Source: Melampsora larici-populina 98AG31
Lineage: Eukaryota > Basidiomycota > Pucciniomycetes > Pucciniales > Melampsoraceae
DNA: 64,000 nt
Direction: 5' to 3'
NCBI RefSeq assembly: GCF_000204055.1
Contig: NW_006768816.1
Location: 509,991-573,990, forward strand
The position numbers were made by a program, and so were the translations under genes. Under the pieces are notes generated by a model. It saw only the letters and a list, made by a program, of their open reading frames with translations. It searched no databases and was not told the DNA's origin. Positions 23,756 to 35,595 of this stretch are shown here, piece by piece (the first letter of the stretch is position 1; each line of letters begins with the position of its first letter).

Positions 23756-25125
23756 ATGAAAGGTTTGATTAAAACTCTGGTCCTCCTTGCAGCTTTCACC
23801 TACAATGTAGCTCAAGCTGAAACTTGTAAGAAGCAAGTTGACGTCAAAGAGTGTCAAAAGTAGGGATTTCTCTTTATGCCTATTTCATAGTCATCTCACC
23901 TCATCCTCCTGCACTTCTTTTCTTTATTTTCTATTCACAGGGCCATTGATCAAATTGGATACGACGCCAAAGGAAATGCTGTTAAAACTGTGAACAAACA
24001 AGTACTATCCTCCGGACACTGTAAAGTAAATCCTTCGTCTTTTTGATTGGAATATCTTGATTATGCATTTCTGGGGACCCTCTAGCTTGTTTCAACAATC
24101 ACTGATTCATTGATTTCCTGTGTACTAGGTTACCATCCAAACCAAAAAAGGTGGTCCAATTTCAACGTAAGCTAGTCACTATTCATATTTGACCATCCAA
24201 ACATGTTCATCGCTGTGGTTTCTTACATGGCCTTTTTCATAGTTCTGGAAGTGATCTCTCAAAGGCCTTGGATAGTATTGTCAATCGCAAAAATGGCGAA
24301 TGCAAAAACCAGGTATGTTCAGTTCTTTTCTTACTTCAGCCTAAAACTCTCAAGCTTATATCATCCATTGTTTAGCCCGGAGTGGAGGACATCCAAAACC
24401 CAACTAACATCGCGGGTTTTCAACCGGCAACGTTGTTGGTCGAATATATCGAGGATAAACCTGCACCTGCAGCTTGTAAGCATGAACTCGACCCGAAAGA
24501 GTGTCAAAAGTCAGATCTTCTCTCTGTGCCCAATTCATTATTTATCTCACCTCATTTTCGAAGGCTTACTTTTTTTTCTGATGACCCTTCTATCTGTCTG
24601 CAGAGCCCTTGGACAAATTGGATACGATGCAAAAGGAAATGCTGTTAAAACTGTGAACAAACAAGTACTATCCTGTGGTTACTGTCAGGTAAATATTTTT
24701 TCTGCTCAGCTTTGATGGAGACTTTCTCGATCAAAAATTTCTGGTCTCATTGATTGACTGGTTTATTATCTACTAGGTTACAATCCAAACCAAAAAAGGT
24801 GGCCCAATCGCAAAGTAAGCTATTCACTACTCATCTTTGACCATTCAAACATCTTCGTCGATTTGGTTTCTTACATGGTTTGGTTCAAAGTTCTGGAAGT
24901 GGTCTTTCAGCAGCCTTGAATAAAGTACTTGACCACAAGGATGGTGAATGCAAGAACCAAGTATGTTCAGTTCCTTCCTTACCTCATCTTAGAGCCCTTA
25001 GGCTTACATTCTCCATTGTTTAGCCCGGAGTGGAGGGCATTCTAAACCCAACCAACATCAAGAACTTTCAATCGGCAACGCTCTTGGTCGAGCGCATCGA
25101 GGGTAAAGCTGCACCTTGTGCTTGA
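23756..25125 (+). CDS. Cysteine-containing secreted protein with two tandem copies of a four-exon module (241 aa)
   Basis: Family not recognised. Nine exons: 23756-23859, 23941-24025, 24129-24166, 24243-24312, 24376-24509, 24604-24688, 24777-24814, 24891-24960 and 25024-25125; total 726 nt. Exon 1 gives a signal peptide (KGLIKTLVLLAAFTYNVAQA) and a TCKK...KECQK segment. Exons 2-5 form one module (DQIGYDAKGNAVKTVNKQVL, VTIQTKKGGPI, SGSDLSKALD, GVEDIQNPTN, ATLLVEYIE). Exon 5 runs on into ACKHELDPKECQK, a second copy of the exon-1 tail without signal peptide, and exons 6-9 repeat the module (ALGQIGYDAKG, SCGYCQ, SGSGLSAALNKVL). Matching exons have identical lengths (85, 38 and 70 nt twice). The paralog at 37568 has one module. 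An Hce2- or KP4-like secreted fold is possible but cannot be shown here. Confidence 0.85.
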
Positions 25126-26182
25126 GCTTCCACATCGCTTGTTTCAATCCGACTTCAGATTATCGGCAGTGTTGTTGCGTGTTTTACTTTCACTCAATCA
25201 TCCATGTGGCTCTGAACCTTTTGTAAAGCCAATATTTGCTTATTCGACCTTGTGCCCTTCTGTTTTCTGATTTTATCATGTGCTTCAAAGTTTTTTTGTC
25301 TCTTCCTTTATAACCCTATGAGTTAACACTGTGCTCCATAGTTCATTTGTTTTGAAGTGGCTTCTTATCTCCAACCTCACCATAGATGTACTTTTTGACT
25401 AGTGTATAACTCTTGGGCGTGTCTTTTATGTTTTCTATATATGACATCCTTTGCTATGTTTCGATTATGTTTTTTCAACGGACAATGCAGCATTCATGTT
25501 GCAAGTTGTTATCAAAGTTTTAGCCCTTTCCCTTTCAGACCCTACATGAACGCTTGCAAAACTATGCTTACATCGTGGATCCCAGCTTGGCAAGAAGAAA
25601 AACTTCGCTGATTGGTCTCTTCTTTTACCTCCTGTGCCCCTTCAAACTTCCAAGGATTTTTGCCTCGTATCCATACACTAAGATAAAACAAATGGAAAAG
25701 AAACTAGACTGAATGAGCTCACAAATATCACTGGTCTCTAGATTGTGTTTTAAATTGAGACCTTAGTACCATTAACCTTTCACACTACTGCATGTCACCT
25801 GCAATCTGACAGACTGGTGTCAAGATTTCACATTACATTGCCAAGTCAAAGAGTACTTTGTACCTCTACAGGCTCCAGAGAACAAGCAGGATGGGACGTA
25901 GTTCAGTGAGCACATTGTAAGTTCAATATATCAAGTCATGTCTATTCACCTATTGCACCACTCACCCCATGCAACAAAAGCTACACTGTTTCTGATGGCC
26001 AATGGCAGTGAAGGTTGGTTACCACTGGGCAACGTGGCAAGTGAGTTTTGGATTTGATAATTCAGTATTCACAAGTGTGGCATGGCGTGTGGGAATGCCG
26101 GATTCGATATGGGAAGGATAAGAAAGGCCAGAGAGATGTGGTATCAGTCTGCTACTGAGACTACCTGAGAAGATCCCTGTGG

Positions 26183-26673
26183 GGACCCAGGAAAGCTTCT
26201 ATTGGGGTTTGTATCAAGAATTCCAACATGAAACACAGTAAACTCAGGTCAGATCCAAAAAGATCCAAATCCCGACCTTTTTTGTGGCACAAAACTCACT
26301 AAGACAAATGACAAGGGGATGAGCCTTGTGTGTGCACCATCACAGGGTCAGTGTACTCTGGGAATTGAGAGAGGCTCTTTTGGGTGGGCCAGATGGCCAA
26401 GGGGTCTTCATAGGTTTGATGTGTAGTAATACTAGAAGTGAATTTGGAAAAATAAAACAGCAAATCTTTTTTGAAAAGCTGTAACTTAACAATGTACGGC
26501 TTTTTTTTGCCTAAAATTGAGCCAAAATTCCATCCTTTTCCAATACAAACATTTTAGCAAAAATGGAAAATTCCAACCATTTTTGGGACAAACATAGGTA
26601 AAACCCACCTGAAATCTCAGGCCAAATCCCAACATTTTTTGGTACAAACCCCAACAGGAGCTGTCCTGGGTCC
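26183..26673. repeat. Imperfect inverted repeat pair, possible foldback remnant
   Basis: The left arm (26183-26215, starting GGACCCAGGA and ending TTGGGGTTTGTATC) is the reverse complement of the right arm (26641-26673) with about four mismatches in 33. The interior is non-coding. No target duplication seen. Confidence 0.55.
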
Positions 26674-29600
26674 TCCCCTTGGACAACCATGGATAGTATG
26701 ATTCTTCTTTGACAGGTGAGACTTGTTTTTGAGAAGCATGCTTTTTTCTTCTCTGAGCTTGTTGAATCACCCCAGCCTGTACAAGTGTGTTTTGTGTCAT
26801 TGATGAATTCAAAATGTCTCTCAATCATATCTTGTCACATACAAACAAGTTTTTGGTAAGCAACAGGTCAATTTCTGTGCTGTGATGGTGATAAGGATCA
26901 TTAAACGGATGCATTTTGCCAAAGAGATGTGACAAGAGATGCATGAGTTAAATCACAAAGAAGCAGATACATTGTAAGTACATAAGTAGTTTGCCTATTT
27001 AGGGATATGGAGACAAGTTTGAATGGATAAACTTTGTTTTGCAACACGCATACATGTATAGAGAAAATAAAGTAAAATAAAGAAATGAGGAAACTATGAA
27101 AAAGCATACCCATGATTAAAATACTGAAGAAGCAGGTACATTGTAAGCAAGTACATAGTTGGCTTATTAAATAATGATATAGAGATGAGTTTGACTGGAT
27201 GAAGATCAAACTTGATTGGACTCATGGGCATCTTTATATACAAAAGCACAACACAGCTGAGAGTTCAGAAAAGCACACACTTTGGTAATGGAGAGAAATC
27301 TAAAAAATAAAAAGATGGACCACTCGCATGAGTGTCGGTCCTCCCTTCGGTCACTTTTGCATTCGGATTTCAGGTCGTCTTCGTGTGGTCTTTTTTGTTT
27401 CATCGCCTGCTGGCTTTTCTCCTCCTCGTACTACCCTTCATCTCCTTTTTGTCGTGCTTTCTGGATATCTCCGATGTCATTTTTATTGTTCCAACAAAGC
27501 TTTGTATGTCTGCAACAAAGCTTTTTGTGCTCGGCTTCTTTGTTTCCTACATGGTGGTTTCTTTGTCCGGAGCCTGCTTCAGACACTACATCGTGATATG
27601 ATTTTATCCAACACTACGGCTTTCTGATCTTTGCATCAAAACTTTTCTTACTCACCTTTTCATCATTTCATTTTGGCATGTTATTGTGTGCTATTGATAT
27701 TTTTTCCTCCACCTATTGCCCACCAATCGCTTTCCCTTTATCTGTGCTTTCCTTATGCGGCGTCGGACAACGGATGTGCTTATCGCTTATCATCTTAAAC
27801 TATGTTGGGAATAATCGGTACCTCCGTTATTCAGTCCAAAATTAAGATATAAATAGACAGCATTTTGTTGCCTTCTTGATCTTGAATCCCCATTGCATCA
27901 CACAACTCAATCTCCAATAACTGCTCATCTTCACTTTTGCCTTGGCGCCTGATTTCCTTGTAATTGATTCCCACCATTCTACTCACCTCCTCAATTATTC
28001 CACCAACCAATGTTTAATAATGCGACTGGGCTTGTAGCACCTCCTTTTGACAACGGTCAATTTCTAGACACTGTCTACTCTCAGTTCCAGCTTTGTTAGT
28101 CTAATTTTGAACTTCCCTTACATTGTTGTGATCTGAGTTTTTACATTATAGAGAGTCAGCCGTCGCATATTTTCATTTTTGAAACCGGTGTGGTTATGGT
28201 GATGTACGTGGTAGCGAATTATGCGTTTACTGTACGGTATTGAGGTACTCTGCTCAGAATCTGCGCTAATTTAGATATTACAGGGTATTTTGTACAGGCG
28301 ATACAACTTGGACATGGCAACTCAAGTATTAATAGGGAAATGATGTACCAAGTTATAAGTCTAAGTATATTTACAAAAGCTGGTATGAGAAATGCTCTAC
28401 ATCAGATGTGGACATCAATCCCATGTTTAGTTATGATTATTTATTTGGTTAAGATGAAAGTTGATTGATGTTTCAAAGCTACTTAATTGTTTGAAATTTG
28501 TTTCAACAATCTCTACCACAATGTTTAAAGACAAGAAAGTTAATTCTGAGTATGTTCAGACGGTGATTGCTTTGACAAAACCTAAAATGGACTTTGTCAT
28601 TCTCCACTTTTCATTGCCTGTCTTTTGTACATTTTGAGATTGTGTAGAAGTAGCGTTGATAAAGGTAAATTATTGAATGTTGAAGAGACGGTGAAAGTTG
28701 CTCTTACATAAAGAATTGAATTAAGAACAAAAAGAGGTAATACTTACAAATGATCATGATAACAAACTAAATTTGGATACTAGAAGTAGAGGTAGTATTG
28801 GATATAGATAATACTTGCATTTGCTTGAAAATGTAATTGTACAACATTAAATGTAGAGAAAAAGCCATTTGTACCGGACAGGGCAAAAGTGTACTACCAA
28901 GGTGAAAGGAATTGAGAATAAAAACAACTTATATGGAGAGTCAATTAACTAGCAGCATTCCCCTTTAGACAGATCCTCATTTGTCTTATCCACCTTTTTA
29001 AAAACTAGCATCCGTTCATCTTTTAAAAAACAACCCTCCAGCCTTCGCGCAATTGTTGTTCTTTCATCAATAAATTTTTGTAAAAAGTACAACTTCCAAT
29101 CAATTTCAACCTAACAACAAATGGAACACAAATCTTACAACCTTGAGAGTGGTTTACTGAGCCGGAAGATGCAAGCACTATGCAAATACACCATAGACAA
29201 TTTTGTTTTTGGCAAAAATTTTAGAACACTTCATTGAGGGTGAGTACAAATTATTGTATTTAGTTAAATCATGACTGACATTTTTTTTCAGAGACAAAGG
29301 GGACAAATTATCCTAGATATCAAAATAGAACTATCAAAAATAAACAACTCAATAGAAAATTCAATGTTTATATCAAGATTGATTCAGCTAGCAATATAAA
29401 GCTGATGGTAGGTCCAAACTAATTGAAACAAGGAGTCTTCTACTTGATTTGCAACTGATGAAATATTCAAGTAGAAGACGACAGAATTGAATTGGTTGCA
29501 CAAGTTGGATTTATGACTGTTAGCTGATTTTTCTATGTCGTCCTGCTGGGTACAACTATTACTGTAATATGACTGTCTCAATGATTGCAATAAGCGAAGA

Positions 29601-29809
29601 CTTGTTCAAAAGAGTGTACTATAAAATTGTATTTCCCAACTCTTGAAATGATATATTAAGTAGTTTGGTGGACAGAACAAACTATTCCTAACTTTCTGAG
29701 GCACTGGGTTGACCTATGCTCAAAATCAAGTTATTGGTTTCATAGTTATCCTTTGGTTTTGGACAGTTGATTTACATGTGTTAAAAGTTAAAATGGTGCG
29801 TAAGATGGT

Positions 29810-29823
29810 GCGGGCGCGCCCGC
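29810..29823. repeat. Perfect GC palindrome in AT-rich DNA
   Basis: GCGGGCGCGCCCGC, a 14-bp perfect palindrome with a GGCGCGCC core, in otherwise AT-rich sequence. A related 12-bp palindrome (GGGGCGCGCCCC) is at 35355-35366. Confidence 0.85.
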
Positions 29824-30318
29824 AAAGTCTCTAGTATATCAAATAAGACAAATAATACCCATGACAACATTACAAATGTTTCAGAAATAACAAATAGACA
29901 CATAGTAGAATGAGATCACATATCCAATAATCCTACACAACTTGATTCACCACAATAACAGCATTCCCCAGTAGATACTTGACCACAGCATTGTTCAAAG
30001 TAATCTGTCATCCCAAGTACATATACATGTACCCAAAACTAACTTGTAATATAGTATTATCATATACAAACCTAATTACATATAGATACAGCCTATAGAC
30101 AGTATGTAACATGTAACAAAAGACATGAAAATATTAACTACATGTACATGTACGCTTAAAACCACATGTAGCATGTAATAAGACATCATTTACACCTCAT
30201 AACTCAGTGTCAAGAGTTAAAATGCTTATACTACATAATATACTTAGCATGTATATGTAATTAAGCATAATCAGTAATGATCATGCCAATCATTAACAAC
30301 AAACCCTCAACCAACGTA

Positions 30319-30343
30319 CAGTCGACTCTGATATAAGCGATAT
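30319..30343 (+). repeat. Left terminal inverted repeat of the pogo-type element
   Basis: Starts CAGTCGACTCTGATATAAGC; complement of the right end at 33864-33888 except at two positions. Confidence 0.88.
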
Positions 30344-31501
30344 GTGTCAAACCCAATACTCTAGGAAATCTGATACTTTTTTGGTCAAATAAATTTTATC
30401 TGCGGTGAAATCGGTTGAAAACCCGATAAACCTGCCATATCCGATACCTGATACTTTTTTTTTGAGATCCCAACTTCAAACCCGATAATTTTGCCGGGCC
30501 ATTGGTCTACAGTATTGATCTTTTTTGGTCTTTTTTCTTGTTCAAAGATAAAAATTTTTGTTATCACATTTCGCTTGCAATCAGAAGACTTCAGAAGCCT
30601 TCAGAATCATCTAGTTTTACGGAAATGCTCCCCAAAGCTCTTTCAAACTATACAATTTCTCACAGAGAATTGGAGTATCGCTGGAATTGGGCGAAAGCAT
30701 CTCCGGGCGAAAAATGACCTAGGCGCCACCATCGGTTGTACGTCTACATAACGAGCCCCACCGAGCCTGTGATGTGGAAGGTGGCTTTGATTTATACACA
30801 CCGTACCGGTACAGCGAGGTGCCAGTGAAGCTTGTTCTACAAGCTCTTACTCTCTCTTACTCTTCTTGCTGGTGAAGTTGAGAGTACAACATAATTGTTT
30901 CTAATATTTGCAAATTGCAAACAACACTCCGAAGAAGGGAAGTGTGAAAATACTCAGACGGAGATGTTGGCGGACAAAACCTCGTATTGTCAGATCAAAA
31001 AGGTGTTGAAAGAGCAATAGCAAGGTGTCAAGCAATTGAGGATTCCCTTATCGAATGGTGCTGAATAGTGACCAAGCATCACAAAGATGATTGATCTAAT
31101 CCTATTAGACTAGGAGACCCAAAGTAACAAGAGCCTACAGGAATGTACCAAGAATCATGATCTCATTTCATTGACATCGTAGCTGATGATGAAAAAAAGG
31201 AAAGAACGATCTAATGAAAAAATGAAAAAACGAGAACACTTGTTGGTTTGTCATACGCTTATTTGGCCATAGCTTATGAGCTTATAATTGAACGCCTGAA
31301 CATCATAGCTGTCCAGCAAGTTCCTCGCATGTTGCTCTGTTTCTCTGCTCACTGATTCTCCTGGGCCATCAGATAGACCAAGATTTTTTGCTTGCTCTGC
31401 CTGAAAGCACGTATGAAGAAGCTCGAATATCCTGGTCAACGTGAGTCTCCGTGAGTTGAGTGGCAATTTGTATTGAACTACTCTTACAGCGAGTATAGGT
31501 T

Positions 31502-33729
31502 TTGTACAGGCTCTCTACCTTTTTGCCCGGAGACCTTTTCGCCCATTTCCAACAATCCTTGAATGCTCCCATTTCTCACATTGAGAAAGGATTTCAAACC
31601 TTGAAATACGAAAATGAGGCTCGTTTAAAACCTCTGAAAGAGCTAGTCAGCGCTGGAAAGCCACTCACCAAAGCTGATGAGCGATTCATAGATATGTCAG
31701 CCAACCTCGTTGATGAGTGGAAGGTGGTTGAGCGCATCAAGGAGATTGGAGATTTTGTCCGGGCTGCTGGCGAGTTCAATAATGCGGAGAAAGCAACTTT
31801 GGAGGTCCTGATCCTCAAGGCTGACCAGCCAAATCCAATAAGTTTGAAAAAACTAAACTGTCAGTCTATTTTTCCTTGTACTCAAAACCTGATGCTTGAA
31901 GTTAATTCTCAAATTAATAATGGTTTGATCTTGGAACTCAATTTCAGATAAGCGTAAACATACAGACTCGGAGACTTCAGCCCCAAATCCTTCTACACAA
32001 AACAATGATGCCAAAAAAAACAAAAAACTCAAGACGGTCACCGCGACTCTTTCTCAGCGAATCAAGATTCTAAATTGGTATTATGCAAATGGGGAAAAGC
32101 AAAATAAGACGGCAAAGAAGTTCAATGGGTTATATCCTGATCTCCGACTTAGTCGGCCTCGAATTTCAGAATGGTTGAAGAAGGAGACCGAGATGCATGC
32201 AGAATATGAATCTGGGACTGATGGGGTTCACTCCAAGCAAAAGATTTTAACCGAGCATCCCCATGTGAATCAAGCACTTGAAACTTGGGTTGCTCAAGCT
32301 GAGCACCTGGGTGTTATTGTTACTGGACAAGTCATATGTGCGATGTGGACACGTTTTGCCGACCTTTTCAAGATTCCAGAGGAAGATCGACTCAAACTTT
32401 CCAAAGGATGGCTGACTAGTTTCAAGACTCGGACTGGTCTCTGTTCAATCAAAGGTCATGGCGAGGCTGGTGCAGCTTCACCAGAGACTGTTCCTGCAGA
32501 AAGAGAACGTGTGCGTGCTATCACAGATCTCTATAATCTTGCCAATATCTATAACATGGATGAGACTGGCCTTTTCTATGGGTAAGTCTCTGATGCATCT
32601 TTTTCCCCTTTTCACTTTCTTACATTGTTTTCACTTTTCTAGCATGCCGCCCGACAGAGGCTTAGCATTTAATGCCAAGTCTGGGATCAAATCAGACCAG
32701 CAGCGTCTCACATATGCTTTTACCACCAATGCCAATGGATCTGATAAGCGCCGACCCTTGATCATAGGAAAGGTGCATAAGCCTGTCTGCTTCCATGGAA
32801 AGACAGGCGAGCAGCTCGGCTTTTACTATTGGAACAACACAAAAGCCTGGATGCAGACCGGACTCTTTATCAAGTGGATTGAATCTTGGGACCAAGAGCT
32901 GAGACTTGAGGATCACAAAATTTTGCTTTTTGTTGACAACTTTTCTGGACACTCTGTCAATCCAGAAAGACCTTTGACAAACATCCGCCGTGAATTTTTC
33001 TCCCCCAATCTTACATCTCATGTCCAACCACTCGATGCGGGTATTATCGCCAATTTCAAATGTTATTATCAATCCAAATTCATCAATTATGTGATTGATT
33101 GTTATGAGCTTCACATACCGGTTGGCAAAATTTACAAGATTCATCAACTCGACGCCATGAAACTTGCCAACAAGGCCTGGTTTAGAGTCTCAAACACAAC
33201 AATTGCAAACTGTTGGCAGAAGTCTGGTATCATATTGCCTCGTAATCCAGACGGATCCATCAAGAGCAAAGATAATCAACCTGAAATCTTTGAAGTTTCC
33301 AAGTCAGACCCGATGATCGAGGACGAAATCAGAGATATTCTAAGCAATGACTTAGACTGTCTTGAAAGCTTGAACATTGTTCACAAACCTAACCGAATGT
33401 CTATCTCGGAGCCCCTCAATCCAATTGGAGGACATTCAAGTGGCGTAGAAGAATGGACACCCGAAGAAATATTTGAAAGTATTCAAGAAGAACTCAGAGA
33501 GAAGGAACAAGCTCGAAACATGCCACCACCACCACCCCCTCCTAGACCAACTCATCAAGAGTTACTCAAGGCTTCAGATGTTATGATGAGATATTGGGCC
33601 CATGATGATGGTGATGTAGTGAGAGGTTATGAAGGGGTCATTAAGGCCTCGGTAAGACGTTACCGCTTGGTTCGTGTCAAGTCTGCAAAGCAGAAAACCC
33701 TTACTGATTTTTTTTCCAAAAGTTCTTAG
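31502..33729 (+). CDS. Pogo/Tigger-type transposase (DDE_1, CENP-B-like DNA-binding)
   Basis: Cut-and-paste transposase. Exons 31502-31859, 31948-32581 and 32643-33729 join in phase to 692 residues with no internal stop. The order is: an N-terminal charged helical region of about 120 residues, a Lys-rich linker, an HTH-type region (TLSQRIKILNWYYANGEKQN, RISEWLKKE), a CENP-B/Tc5-like second HTH (VICAMWTRFADLF, LSKGWLTSFKTRTGL), and a DDE domain with the three acids in IYNMDETGLFY, LLFVDNFSGH and VQPLDAG. A Pro-rich run (MPPPPPPPRP) precedes the C terminus. The second intron interrupts the codon just before MPPDRGLAF, a conserved motif. The start Met is the first in frame and may be upstream. 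Confidence 0.88.
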
Positions 33730-33863
33730 ATTGTAACTTTTGTTGTGTGCGCTTCTTTGTCAAAACCGATATTTCTCTGCAATATAAAATCTATTGCTTT
33801 TCCCAGAGGACTCACACAAAAGATACTCGGTCAAAACCAATACTTCCGAGGCCCGTTTTTTGA

Positions 33864-33888
33864 GTATCGGTTATATCAGAGTTGACTG
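33864..33888 (-). repeat. Right terminal inverted repeat of the pogo-type element
   Basis: Reads inward on the minus strand as CAGTCAACTCTGATATAACC; flanked by TA. Confidence 0.88.
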
Positions 33889-34845
33889 TAGTGATACAAA
33901 CAAATACCACTACAGTTAGGTTTATAGAGGAGAGTATATAATCCTCTCCTCTCTCAGCTTTCAAGAGAATTCCCCAAGCAATTATTACACTACCACCATG
34001 TCTGTATCCCTGTAGGTTGTCAACATGCACACACGGAGAGTTTCCAAAAAGATCTGGAACTTTGCTCAAGTTCAGACTTGTGGATCACCTTTATGCACAC
34101 ACCCTTTGTTGCAATTCAACTGGTAGTAGGTATTGGGATTTTAATCATGTTTTGCCAGTAAACATGGTTTACCTTTAACTTGTATGATTTATTCTTCTTC
34201 TTGCTGATTATGATCTTATGATCAAGATGAAATAAATTTGATGCAAATAAATGATGATTTTGCAAGATTGATTTATAAATAAACTGATATAACAAAAAAT
34301 ATGAAAAACACAACTTTTGCACAAGCAGCTCAAATCTGCCTGAACAGTATTGGACTAAAACTACCAACAGATCTGTATAAAAGTGAATCATATGTTGTAG
34401 TATTTATAACCCAACAAGGGTTATACAACACTTTGAACATGGTAATCTACCAATAAAATAACCAGTAGAAGCTTTCTACAGGCTGTGTTTCTAAAACCAA
34501 CAACAAAAAGGTCTTTGTTGAAGGAGTACCAATAATTAACTGTTGGTTACTACAGTGAATAAAGATGGTTGACATGTTACTATCTATGATCTTGGCATCA
34601 TGATTTTCTGTTTTGTTATTTTGACCATTTGATATGCTGTTATTTGTTATGTTGTTTGTTGTGTGAACTCTCATTTGATATGTTTCTACGAGTGTTCATC
34701 TTGCGTCCTGCGTGCATTTTCTCTCATTCTTAGTTGTATTGTTTTATAAAAGGCCTATGAGTCCACAGGGTCTGATTCCTCATCTGTTTCAAACCTTTCT
34801 CACTTCATCATCATCTACAAACATTCATCTTACTTACAACATGAT

Positions 34846-35595
34846 TGTTTGATTGTGATTGACTCATAGGTGAGCATAGTAGTGCTTAGTGTTCTTTCTC
34901 TCTCTCATTTCTTTGATTTCTTGATATGTGTGTGTGTGATTTGCTACTACATTTAGGGTATACAAATATTGTTCTGACATCAGGCACACCCTTTTCCCCC
35001 AAAAAAGTAGAAAAAAAAGTAAAAAATATTTCACATCACCAGAGGCCAGTATTACAGTGCCAGCAGATACATAGTTGCCAATAAAAGAAATCTAGCCATT
35101 GATTTCAAGGTAGAACGCAAGAGATATCACACTCAAAGGAAGTGAACTGCAACTCTATACGCATGAAACTCCTACAGCGAGTTGCTTACATCTTTTGGAC
35201 AAGACTCTGTCTGTCAAGTGACAACAGCTCAGAGTGAGGTAGACTGTTGGACCAATATCTCAATACCATGATGAAGGACACTCCTCAGAGTCCTCCTCAC
35301 ACATTTCTGATGGAGATGGGTGGCTGAACTGACAAAAACCCGCGGACTAACTATGGGGCGCGCCCCTACACATTTTGAAGATTTGGGGCGCGACTTTTTC
35401 ACACTTTTTGCGCCGCACCCACAACATGACTCCTGGTGTTCTGGAAAACACACCATGCTGCTTACTCAAAGCTTCAGAACACCATGATGTCAGAACACAC
35501 CCAAAAAAAAATCTGGTGTTCTGGGAAACCCCTTCTAGAAATTTCCATAACCATATTTGTATAGCCTAATTGTTTGATTGTGATTAACTCATAGG
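34846..35595. repeat. 25-bp direct repeats bracketing a 700-bp segment
   Basis: TGTTTGATTGTGATTGACTC... at 34846-34870 recurs at 35571-35595 with one mismatch. The intervening segment is unlike the flanks. It could be an insertion with a duplicated target or a recombined repeat. Confidence 0.5.
35355..35366. repeat. Perfect GC palindrome GGGGCGCGCCCC
   Basis: 12-bp palindrome with the same GGCGCGCC core as 29810-29823; more GC-rich motifs (GGGGCGCGAC, GCGCCGCACC) follow within 50 bp. Confidence 0.8.

Larger units (their letters stand above)
25126..30316. other. Long repeat-bearing intergenic region
   Basis: About 5.2 kb with no supported gene. It contains an imperfect 33-bp inverted repeat (26183-26215 against 26641-26673) that suggests a decayed foldback element, overlapping minus-strand frames at 26486-26828 without known motifs, a T/C-rich plus frame at 27280-27627, a TATA-like GATATAAATAG at about 27848 followed by a tiny frame, and a 14-bp GC palindrome at 29810. 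TA-rich simple sequence with ACATGTACATGTA runs lies at 30020-30180. Confidence 0.5.
30317..33890 (+). mobile_element. Pogo/Tigger-type (Tc1-mariner superfamily) DNA transposon, apparently intact
   Basis: A TA dinucleotide lies outside both ends (30317-30318 and 33889-33890), the target duplication of this superfamily. The terminal inverted repeats start CAGTCRACTCTGATATAA and match over about 25 bp with two mismatches (30319-30343 and 33888-33864). The 3570-bp element carries one plus-strand transposase gene with no visible disruption. About 1.2 kb of non-coding sequence precedes the gene. Confidence 0.9.

Noticed and set aside
26486..26828. Two minus-strand frames of 105-112 residues
   Set aside because: They overlap the right arm of an inverted repeat and look like readings of repeat DNA, with no recognisable motif.
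27280..27627. Three overlapping plus-strand frames of 89-104 residues rich in Phe, Leu and Cys
   Set aside because: Low-complexity T/C-rich DNA gives hydrophobic frames in all three phases at once; no start context, splice support or domain.
27803..28009. A possible solo LTR beginning TGTTGGGAATAATCGG with an internal TATA
   Set aside because: Ends are only loosely complementary, no target duplication and no second copy were seen.
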